Positions 41,916 through 49,610 of a stretch of 64,000 nt of DNA are shown here, piece after piece. Within the stretch, counting starts at the first letter, position 1, and the number at the start of each line of letters is the position of its first letter. The stretch comes from Eutrophocola sp965662685. GTDB lineage: Bacteria; Pseudomonadota; Gammaproteobacteria; Pseudomonadales; Pseudohongiellaceae. The translations under genes and the position numbers were made by a program. The stretch is from assembly GCA_965662685.1 (NCBI GenBank), contig CBFIIQ010000010.1:1-64000 (forward strand), read 5' to 3'. The notes beneath the pieces were generated by a model, which was not told the origin of the DNA, searched no databases, and worked only from the letters and a program-made list of their open reading frames with translations.

Positions 41916-43465
41916 TGAGTATTAAAATTTATATTCCTCGAGAAACCACTTCCGCTTCACTGGGCGCAGAGCTACTGGCCAAGGCTATAGATACAGAAGC
42001 ACGTTATCGCAACCTCGAAATAGAGCTTGTCCGCAACGGTTCCCGCGGCGCCTGCTTCCTGGAACCCTTGCTGGAAGTTGAAACAGATAAAGGCCGGGTA
42101 GGCTATGGCCCGGTCACTCTGGAAGATGTTGCGGATTTATTTGATGCTGATTTTTTAAACGGCGGTGACCACAGCAAAGCACTGGGCGATGTCAATAAGC
42201 TACCCTGGTTTAAAAACCAGGAACGCCTGACTTTCGCTCGCTGCGGCATTATCGAAGCCACATCAGTACCAGCTTATGAAAGCCTGGGCGGATTTGTCGG
42301 ATTAAAGAATGCCCTGGCTAAAGATGCCGATGGCATTATTGCAGAGATGACTGATTCAGGCTTACGCGGACGTGGTGGTGCTGCCTTCCCTACTGCCATC
42401 AAGTGGCGCACTGTCGCTGATTGCGTCGCTGACCAGAAATACATTGTCTGTAATGCAGACGAAGGTGACAGTGGTACTTTTTCAGATCGTATGATTATGG
42501 AAGGTGATCCCTTAAGTTTGATAGAAGGCATGACCATTGCCGGGCTCGCCGTTGGTGCAGACACCGGTTATATCTACCTGCGTTCTGAATACCCGCTTAC
42601 ACAAAAAATTCTCGATGAAGCGATTGCAAATGCTACCGCAGCAGGATTTCTCGGTGACAATATTCAAGGCTCGGGCAAGAACTTCCATCTTGAAGTTTTC
42701 ATGGGAGCAGGTGCCTATATCTGCGGTGAAGAGACCTCGCTACTGGAAAGTCTGGAGGGAAAACGCGGACAGATTCGCTTCAAACCGCCCCTGCCAGCCA
42801 TTGAAGGCCTGTTTGGCAAACCTACCGTGGTTAACAATGTCATCTCCCTGGCTTCTGTGCCGGTAATACTGGAAAAAGGTGGTAAACATTATGCCGACTA
42901 TGGCCAGGGCCGCTCTCTGGGCACCATGCCATTTCAGTTGGGAGGAAATATCAAGCAAGGCGGTCTCATAGAGAAAGCTTTTGGCCTAACCTTGCGCAAT
43001 TTAATTGAAGATTTTGGTGCCGGCACTCACAGCGGACGCCCTCTACGAGCGGTTCAGGTCGGTGGCCCACTGGGGGCCTATTTCCCTGAAGCCCTGTTGG
43101 ATACCCAACTGGACTATGAAGAGTTTGCCAAAGCTGGCGGCATGCTGGGGCATGGCGGTATCGTGGTATTCGATGACACAGTAGACATGGCTAAACAAGC
43201 GCGCTTTTCCATGGAATTCTGTGCTGTTGAGTCCTGTGGCAAATGTACCCCCTGCCGCATTGGTTCTGTCAGGGGAATGGAAGTTATTGACAAAATTGTT
43301 GAAGCCGCAAACGAAGCAGAGCGCGATACACAGCATATTATCCTCAAGGATTTATGCGATACCATGGAATCTGCTTCACTTTGTGCCATGGGTGGCCTCA
43401 CACCTATTCCTGTGATGAGCGCCGTTAAACATTTTTCTGCAGATTTTAATAAAGGTGAGCACTGA
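41915..43465 (+). CDS. fdsB: NAD-dependent formate dehydrogenase beta subunit (NuoF-like)
   Basis: 516 residues. An N-terminal thioredoxin-like extension is followed by the FMN/NADH module: GRGGAAFPTAIKW, GAGAYICGEETSLLESLEG and NADEGDSGTFSDR. The [4Fe-4S] site is ESCGKCTPCRIG with a distal Cys in ASLCAMGG. It passes electrons from the iron-sulfur chain to NAD+. Coupled to fdsA by TGATG. Confidence 0.93.
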   Translation: MSIKIYIPRETTSASLGAELLAKAIDTEARYRNLEIELVRNGSRGACFLEPLLEVETDKGRVGYGPVTLEDVADLFDADFLNGGDHSKALGDVNKLPWFKNQERLTFARCGIIEATSVPAYESLGGFVGLKNALAKDADGIIAEMTDSGLRGRGGAAFPTAIKWRTVADCVADQKYIVCNADEGDSGTFSDRMIMEGDPLSLIEGMTIAGLAVGADTGYIYLRSEYPLTQKILDEAIANATAAGFLGDNIQGSGKNFHLEVFMGAGAYICGEETSLLESLEGKRGQIRFKPPLPAIEGLFGKPTVVNNVISLASVPVILEKGGKHYADYGQGRSLGTMPFQLGGNIKQGGLIEKAFGLTLRNLIEDFGAGTHSGRPLRAVQVGGPLGAYFPEALLDTQLDYEEFAKAGGMLGHGGIVVFDDTVDMAKQARFSMEFCAVESCGKCTPCRIGSVRGMEVIDKIVEAANEAERDTQHIILKDLCDTMESASLCAMGGLTPIPVMSAVKHFSADFNKGEH

Positions 43466-46314
43466 TGAGCTTAGAGAAAGAAATCGATTACGGAACACCG
43501 GCTGTTACCAACAACGAAGAGGTGACTCTGGAGATTGACGGTCAGTCCATTACTGTTCCCAAAGGCACCAGTATTATGCGTGCCTCGCAAATGATGGGGA
43601 CTACTATTCCCAAACTCTGTGCAACAGATTCCCTGGAACCCTTTGGCTCCTGCCGTTTATGCCTGGTGGAAATTGAAGGCCGTCGGGGGACGCCAGCCTC
43701 ATGTACTACTCCGGTGGAAGCTGGCATGGTGGTACATACCGAAAACGACAAGCTTAATAAACTTCGTAAAGGCGTGATGGAACTCTATATTTCAGATCAT
43801 CCGCTGGATTGTCTGACCTGCTCTGCCAACGGTGATTGTGAGTTACAGGATATGGCCGGAGCCGTTGGCTTGCGTGAGGTCCGCTACGGCTATGACGGCG
43901 CCAACCACCTTGATGCCCCTACTGATACCAGTAACCCCTATTTCCAGTTTGAATCGAGCAAGTGCATTGTCTGCTCACGCTGTGTAAGGGCCTGTGAAGA
44001 AGTTCAGGGAACATTCGCATTGACTATCAGTGGCAATGGCTTCAGATCCAAAGTCAGCGCAGGTGTTGAAGAAGACTTCATGAATTCAGAATGTGTCTCT
44101 TGTGGCGCCTGCGTTCAGGCATGCCCCACTGCCACCTTGATGGAAAAATCCGTTGTCGAAATTGGCACCCCCGAACACAGTGTTGAAACCACCTGTGCAT
44201 ATTGTGGTGTGGGTTGTACCTTCCGCGCAGAAATGAAAGGTGACCAGGTTGTCCGTATGATCCCGGCCAAATCCGGCAAGGCCAACGATGGTCATTCCTG
44301 TGTTAAAGGACGTTTTGCCTTTGGATATACCACGCATAAAGATCGCATCATGAGCCCCATGATTCGTGAAAACACTTCTGATCCCTGGCGTGAAGTGGAA
44401 TGGGAAGAAGCCATTTCCTATACCGCCAGGCGCTTTATGGAAATTCAGGAAAAGTATGGCCGCAAATCCATTGGCGGCATTACTTCTTCACGAACCACTA
44501 ATGAAGAAGTCTACGTGGTGCAAAAAATGATTCGCGCCGCATTTCGAAACAACAACACCGATACCTGCGCCAGGGTCTGTCACTCCCCTACCGGTTATGG
44601 CCTGAATCAGACCTTTGGCACGTCGGCCGGCACCCAGGATTTTGCCAGTGTGGAGGAAACCGATCTGGTGTTACTGATTGGCGCCAACCCTACCGATGCG
44701 CATCCGGTATTTGCTTCACGCATGAAAAAACGTCTGCGTGAAGGCGCAGAAATTATCGTCTGTGATCCACGCCGCATTGATCTTGTTGAATCACCGCATG
44801 TCAAAGCCAGTATTCATTTACCCCTGATGCCAGGGTCGAATGTTGCACTGATCAATGCCTTTGCCTACACCATCGTAGAAGAAGATCTGGCTGACTGGGA
44901 TTACGTAAAAGAACGCTGTGATCAGGAAAGTTTTGATGAATGGCTAACCTTTATCAAGGATCCAAAGAATGCCCCGGAAGCGGTAGCTGATTTGCTTGGT
45001 GGTGATGCCGAGAAAGTCCGTGAAGCAGCACGACGCTATGCCAAGGCACCCCGCGGCTCCATTTATTATGGTCTCGGTGTTACTGAGCATTCCCAGGGAT
45101 CAACCATGGTTATGGGTATGGCGAATCTGTCCATGCTGACGGGTAATATCGGTATGAATGGCGCAGGCGTTAACCCGCTGCGTGGCCAGAACAATGTTCA
45201 GGGCTCCTGTGATATGGGTTCTTTCCCTCATGAATTCCCCGGCTACCGTCATGTCAGTAGAGATGATGTCAGGAAACAGTTTTCCGAAGCCTGGGGCGTG
45301 GAACAGGATGCAGAGCCTGGCTTCCGTATTCCCAATATGTTTGATGCCGCCATCAAGGGTGAGTACAAGGGTATGTTTGTTCAGGGTGAAGACATCGCCC
45401 AGTCCGACCCAGATACCCATCACGTGGAAGCCGCGCTGGAAAACCTCGATTGTCTGGTAGTACAGGACCTGTTTTTGAATGAAACGGCCAAATTTGCCCA
45501 TGTCTTTTTACCTGGCACATCCTTCCTGGAAAAAGATGGCACCTTCACTAATGCAGAACGTCGCCTGGGCCGAGTCCGACCAGTGATGAAGCCGAAAACA
45601 GGCAAGCATGAGTGGGAAATAGTTATGGAAATTTCCCAGGCAATGGGCTATCCAATGCACTATAACAACTCCTCTGAAATCATGGATGAAATTGCAGCCC
45701 TGACGCCGACTTTCTCCGGTGTTAGTTTTGAACGTCTGGATAATGAAGGCAGTATGCAATGGCCTGTTACTGATGAAGCGCCAATGGGCACGCCTATTAT
45801 GCATGTCGGTAACTTTGTCCGCGGTAAAGGCAATTTCAAGGTGACTGAATTTGTACCTACCGAAGAAAGGGTCACGAAGAAATTCCCGCTCATTCTGACT
45901 ACCGGTCGAATTCTCAGTCAGTACAACGTGGGGGCACAAACCCGACGCACTGAAAACAATCAGTGGTTCCCGGAAGATATTCTGGAAATTCATGAAGAGG
46001 ACGCACTGGAACGTGGCATTAAAGATGGCGACCTGATCAAGATTGCCAGCCGCAAGGGTGAAACCACCATGCATGCGAAAGTGTCAGATCGCATGCAGCC
46101 AGGCGTGGTCTACACCACCTTCCACAATCCGATTTCCGGTGCCAATGTGGTGACTACGGAGTTCAGCGACTGGGCAACCAACTGTCCTGAATACAAAGTC
46201 ACCGCGGTACAGATTGGTGTAACCGATTCAATGTCTGAATGGCAAAAGCAGTATCTTGCCTTTAATGAAGACAGACGCAAACTCGCTGAAACCAGCGAAG
46301 AAGTTTCACACTAG
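43465..46314 (+). CDS. fdsA: NAD-dependent formate dehydrogenase alpha subunit, molybdenum type
   Basis: 949 residues. In order: a [2Fe-2S] domain (C52, C63, C66, C80), the His-Cys3 [4Fe-4S] site (H112, C116, C119, C125), two [4Fe-4S] ferredoxin motifs (C167-C177 and C210-C220), a fourth cluster near the cofactor (C244, C247, C251, C279) and the molybdopterin domain. The molybdenum ligand is Cys C372 in ARVCHSPTGYGL, so this is the cysteine, not selenocysteine, version. GMNGAGVNPLRGQNNVQGSCDMG follows. It oxidises formate to CO2 in the cytoplasm. A small FdsD subunit gene is not found beside it. Confidence 0.96.
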   Translation: MSLEKEIDYGTPAVTNNEEVTLEIDGQSITVPKGTSIMRASQMMGTTIPKLCATDSLEPFGSCRLCLVEIEGRRGTPASCTTPVEAGMVVHTENDKLNKLRKGVMELYISDHPLDCLTCSANGDCELQDMAGAVGLREVRYGYDGANHLDAPTDTSNPYFQFESSKCIVCSRCVRACEEVQGTFALTISGNGFRSKVSAGVEEDFMNSECVSCGACVQACPTATLMEKSVVEIGTPEHSVETTCAYCGVGCTFRAEMKGDQVVRMIPAKSGKANDGHSCVKGRFAFGYTTHKDRIMSPMIRENTSDPWREVEWEEAISYTARRFMEIQEKYGRKSIGGITSSRTTNEEVYVVQKMIRAAFRNNNTDTCARVCHSPTGYGLNQTFGTSAGTQDFASVEETDLVLLIGANPTDAHPVFASRMKKRLREGAEIIVCDPRRIDLVESPHVKASIHLPLMPGSNVALINAFAYTIVEEDLADWDYVKERCDQESFDEWLTFIKDPKNAPEAVADLLGGDAEKVREAARRYAKAPRGSIYYGLGVTEHSQGSTMVMGMANLSMLTGNIGMNGAGVNPLRGQNNVQGSCDMGSFPHEFPGYRHVSRDDVRKQFSEAWGVEQDAEPGFRIPNMFDAAIKGEYKGMFVQGEDIAQSDPDTHHVEAALENLDCLVVQDLFLNETAKFAHVFLPGTSFLEKDGTFTNAERRLGRVRPVMKPKTGKHEWEIVMEISQAMGYPMHYNNSSEIMDEIAALTPTFSGVSFERLDNEGSMQWPVTDEAPMGTPIMHVGNFVRGKGNFKVTEFVPTEERVTKKFPLILTTGRILSQYNVGAQTRRTENNQWFPEDILEIHEEDALERGIKDGDLIKIASRKGETTMHAKVSDRMQPGVVYTTFHNPISGANVVTTEFSDWATNCPEYKVTAVQIGVTDSMSEWQKQYLAFNEDRRKLAETSEEVSH

Positions 46315-46361
46315 ACTGACACGCTTTTGTGGTAGTAAGTAACTACCAAGAAAAGAAATAC

Positions 46362-46393
46362 AAAAAAGCCGACCTCTCCAGGTCGGCTTTTTT
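46362..46393. terminator. Bidirectional terminator between fdsA and mobA
   Basis: AAAAAAGCCGACC pairs with GGTCGGCTTTTTT around CTCTCCA-like loop bases. A and T tracts on both sides suit the convergent fdsA and mobA genes. Confidence 0.92.
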
Positions 46394-46421
46394 ATTGACA
46401 AATATTTATCTGACGCTTTTT

Positions 46422-47012
46422 TTATTCAGTCTCTGACACGAAATTGCCGAGATCCTCAGGATTATTGAGATTGACAAATACTTTGTCAGAAAGGCCCTCA
46501 GGTTTGAGTGCTTCGCTGGAGAAATGTCGTAACAAAGCTTTCATTGATCGATTACCGCCCAGCTCCCGGCTTTGAGAGAACAGAGAATCCAGATATATAC
46601 AAAGCCTTGAAGAAAGCCTGAATAAACAGGGAAACACTTCACCTGAGTAATAACAGGCATCAGCATCACCAATAGCATCCAGTAATGCTTTCAGGCACTG
46701 TTCATTAAGAAAGGGCATGTCGACAGGGATCACCAGCAACAAGTCTGGCTCTTTGTCATTCAGACCTGATTCCAGTGCTATATGATGTAAGGTCGCATGA
46801 AGACCGCCCAGGGGACCGCAGTGGGGAATCAAATCGGGAATACTGTCATAACCTGCCAGATCACCGCTAATTAACACTTGATCTGAACCAACATTTTCCA
46901 ATAACGCCAGTGACCGCTCTACCAGGGTCTGGCCCTGAAAAACCAGAAATCTTTTGTCCTGCCCCATACGCGATGACTTGCCACCGGCAAGTAACAGGGA
47001 GTAAAGCGTCAT
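46422..47012 (-). CDS. mobA: Molybdenum cofactor guanylyltransferase MobA
   Basis: 196 residues. LLLAGGKSSRMGQDKRFLVFQ is the nucleotide-binding start, with VIPVDMPFL the metal-binding DxP motif. MobA attaches GMP to molybdopterin, giving the guanine dinucleotide form used by many oxidoreductases including formate dehydrogenases. Placed convergent to fdsA, it probably serves that enzyme. Confidence 0.92.
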   Translation of the reverse strand: MTLYSLLLAGGKSSRMGQDKRFLVFQGQTLVERSLALLENVGSDQVLISGDLAGYDSIPDLIPHCGPLGGLHATLHHIALESGLNDKEPDLLLVIPVDMPFLNEQCLKALLDAIGDADACYYSGEVFPCLFRLSSRLCIYLDSLFSQSRELGGNRSMKALLRHFSSEALKPEGLSDKVFVNLNNPEDLGNFVSETE

Positions 47013-47033
47013 ATGCTGGCTGAGAGGATGACT

Positions 47034-47861
47034 CTACTCCCCTTGCTTAATAAGGTGCACGTGACGCTGGGGAAAGGGTATTTCAATATCATTTTCAGCC
47101 AAAGCCTTGAATACGGCGAGATTTGCCCGGTATTTGGTATCAAACAATGATTCCGTTGGTACCCAGTAACGCATGCCTATATCAATACTGCTGTCGCCAT
47201 AATTATCAATGCCTACCTGGGGGGTTTTATCTGATACGACACCCTCTGTACTTGCCAGTGCCTGGGCTATGACTTTAATTGCCAGATCCGGATTCGAGGC
47301 ATAGGCAATACCCACCACTGTCTCAATGATACTGTTGGTCCTAGAATTGTGAATGATCTCGCCGACAATATGTTTATTGGGAATCATTATGTTTACTTCA
47401 TCTTCATTACTCAGCACGGTGTAGGCAAGCTTTACTTCTTTAACAATGCCCGTGACGCCCTGCACCCGTATGGTATCGCCGACAATGAATGGTCGGGCGA
47501 CGATAATACTCAGTCCGGCGCCATAATTTGACAGCAGACCCTGCAAAGCCAAACCAGCACCCAAAGACACAGCACCAATAGCGGCAACAAAGGGCGTGAC
47601 ACTTATGCCGATTTTTCCCAAAGCGATAATAGCCGTCATCGCTATAATAAGAATCTTCACAAAACCCGCGACGAAATGACTCAGCGTGACGTCTATATTT
47701 TTTCTTACCATCAGGTTTTCAATAAACCCGGATACCTTCTTGCCGACAAACATCCCCAGCAAAACAATGATGATGGCGCCCACAATCTGAAAGCTGTAAT
47801 TCACCATAAATTCAACCATGAGATTATAAATTTCCTGGGCTTGCTCTAGCTCCTGTTCCAT
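47034..47861 (-). CDS. Small-conductance mechanosensitive channel (MscS/YggB type)
   Basis: 275 residues, similar to E. coli MscS (286). Three membrane helices at the N-terminus include the pore helix AIGAVSLGAGLALQGLLSNYGAGL, rich in Gly and Ala. A beta domain (PFIVGDTIRVQGVTGIVKEV) and a C-terminal vestibule follow. It opens under membrane tension to release solutes on osmotic downshock. It lies 21 bases upstream of mobA on the same strand. Confidence 0.92.
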   Translation of the reverse strand: MEQELEQAQEIYNLMVEFMVNYSFQIVGAIIIVLLGMFVGKKVSGFIENLMVRKNIDVTLSHFVAGFVKILIIAMTAIIALGKIGISVTPFVAAIGAVSLGAGLALQGLLSNYGAGLSIIVARPFIVGDTIRVQGVTGIVKEVKLAYTVLSNEDEVNIMIPNKHIVGEIIHNSRTNSIIETVVGIAYASNPDLAIKVIAQALASTEGVVSDKTPQVGIDNYGDSSIDIGMRYWVPTESLFDTKYRANLAVFKALAENDIEIPFPQRHVHLIKQGE

Positions 47862-47926
47862 CTTTGATCCTTATTAATTGTTTTATTTTTGCCTTTTGTA
47901 TTTACACGATCGCTATCTCGTGTGTT

Positions 47927-48943
47927 CTACTGATCGGGTGTTTCTTCCCTGCCGTCAGCATAACGAGCAAATCTTCCTCTATCACCATGAACCTGATCAT
48001 TACGCTCCCAGGGCCAGCCACCAAACTGATCGTGCTGATAATCCTGAAAAGTCTGTTGTAACTCTTCCCGTGTGTTCATGACAAAGGGGCCATACTGGGC
48101 CACAGGTTCAGCAATCGGTTGCCCTTGTAAAAGCAGTAGTTTTGCAGCACTCCCGTTACAGACAATATCCAGAGGCTGGTCTGAATGTAATTGTAAACCC
48201 TGACTTACAGCAACTTCTTGTCCTGCAGCAGTAATGCTGTCGCCTTGGTAAAAATACAACATACGATTCAATCCTGCCACCGAAGCAGACAAGGTCCAGC
48301 GCGCACCTTGCTCCAATTCTATAAGCCATACCGCCACATTGTTATCTGGATTTGCTGCCCAGGAATCAGGCGGTGGTGCCGGCGCCTTGATTTCTGAAAG
48401 TTCACCAGCGATTATTTCAATGCTGATATTTTTTCCCTGTTCATCTTTACTTTCAACAACCGGCACATCCTTGTTCCAGAACATAGTGAAATGGGGTTCA
48501 ACCATTTTGCTGCTGGCAGGCAGATTGAGCCAGATCTGAAATAACAATAAAGGATTCTCTTTTGCTTCATCGAGCAAGGGAAACATTTCACTGTGCTGGA
48601 TACCCTTTCCTGCTGTCATCCACTGCACATCACCATTGCCATAACGCCCGGCGGCACCCAGGGAATCAGCATGATCTACCAAGCCTTTCTGCACCACTGT
48701 GATGGTTTCAAAGCCACGATGCGGGTGACCGGGAAAACCTGGTACTTTGTCACCATGGTACATACGCCAGCCATCTCTTTTTTCGAAATCCTGGCCGATA
48801 TTACGTCCAGAAAGAGAGGCCGCCGGACCATGCTCACCATTAGCCCTGGGAAAGTCGTCCTGATGAAAAGCACAAAACAGGAATGGATCAAGAGTTTGCC
48901 AATGAAAGTCCAGCGGCTGAACTGCAATAATGGGATGACTCAT
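47927..48943 (-). CDS. Pirin family protein
   Basis: 338 residues. The pirin bicupin is clear: metal-binding FPGHPHRGFETITVV and TAGKGIQHSEMF, with a C-terminal PIAEPVAQYGPFVMNTREE. Some bacterial pirins oxidise quercetin, others bind dehydrogenase complexes. The function of this one is unknown. The ending is rich in charged residues. It is preceded on the same strand by the small membrane protein gene, 21 bases away. Confidence 0.9.
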   Translation of the reverse strand: MSHPIIAVQPLDFHWQTLDPFLFCAFHQDDFPRANGEHGPAASLSGRNIGQDFEKRDGWRMYHGDKVPGFPGHPHRGFETITVVQKGLVDHADSLGAAGRYGNGDVQWMTAGKGIQHSEMFPLLDEAKENPLLLFQIWLNLPASSKMVEPHFTMFWNKDVPVVESKDEQGKNISIEIIAGELSEIKAPAPPPDSWAANPDNNVAVWLIELEQGARWTLSASVAGLNRMLYFYQGDSITAAGQEVAVSQGLQLHSDQPLDIVCNGSAAKLLLLQGQPIAEPVAQYGPFVMNTREELQQTFQDYQHDQFGGWPWERNDQVHGDRGRFARYADGREETPDQ

Positions 48944-48964
48944 AAATTTACACTCTTTGGGTTT

Positions 48965-49333
48965 TTACTCGCCGAGAAGCGCCCAGAAAGGCACAACCGA
49001 AATATACAACAGACCAGCTATAATCACGATATACGCGATATATCTAACAGGATTTTCCCTCGCTATGTCGAGAAATGTTCTCGCTTTTCCCTGTTCTTTC
49101 AGGGCTTCATATTCACTGCGCATACGCTGGAAACGTTCTTCTTCATGTTGTTGAAGTAGCGCTTGCGCCTGCTCCAGCTGAGCATCGTTACTCAGCCACA
49201 AGGCTGGCATGGAAATTCCCCAATTACCTGCACCAGTTTCATAAACCTCTATTTCATGAGTTTCCATCAGGGCATAGATCTCTTCCAGCTCATCCGCTGG
49301 TACTTGCCTGAGTTTGACTAACTGTGTTGCCAT
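48965..49333 (-). CDS. Small membrane-anchored protein, DUF6164-like
   Basis: 122 residues. The N-terminal part (VPADELEEIYALMETHEIEV, GAGNWGISMPALWL) resembles DUF2007-type signal-transducing domains as in the DUF6164 family. A charged coiled segment (EEERFQRMRSEYEALKEQ) then leads to a single C-terminal membrane helix (YIAYIVIIAGLLYISVV). It is likely a cytoplasm-facing inner-membrane protein. Function unknown. Confidence 0.7.
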   Translation of the reverse strand: MATQLVKLRQVPADELEEIYALMETHEIEVYETGAGNWGISMPALWLSNDAQLEQAQALLQQHEEERFQRMRSEYEALKEQGKARTFLDIARENPVRYIAYIVIIAGLLYISVVPFWALLGE

Positions 49334-49610
49334 GATAATTAACTATTTCCTGTGAAGTGACTCGCGTGATTGGAAGATGGGTTAGGCTTTCACGAGAACC
49401 CTATATTACCCCAGACTCCCTTTGATTAATAAATTCTGTCAGCTGAAATCAATGCAGTCCGGATTTTTGTAGCCAGTATTCCCTGCCTTGATAACACTAA
49501 CTAAATGAAATTTTTCAGGGATTCTCCGGTTCTTGGAGTGATTATTGCGATATGCTTTAATCTGCTGTCGGCTTTATCTCATTTACCCATATTTTGTTAA
49601 GGAGTCAGGG

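Noticed and set aside
41403..43465. NuoE/NuoF of respiratory complex I
   Set aside because: Only E- and F-like subunits plus a molybdopterin alpha subunit are present, with no other nuo genes; fdhD and mobA in the neighbourhood agree with formate dehydrogenase.
44578..44584. Selenocysteine formate dehydrogenase
   Set aside because: The active-site residue of fdsA (codon 372) is a normal Cys codon and no in-frame TGA is present in the motif.
45508..46074. Long open frame on the minus strand inside fdsA
   Set aside because: It lies wholly antisense to a strongly conserved enzyme and shows no family features or ribosome site.
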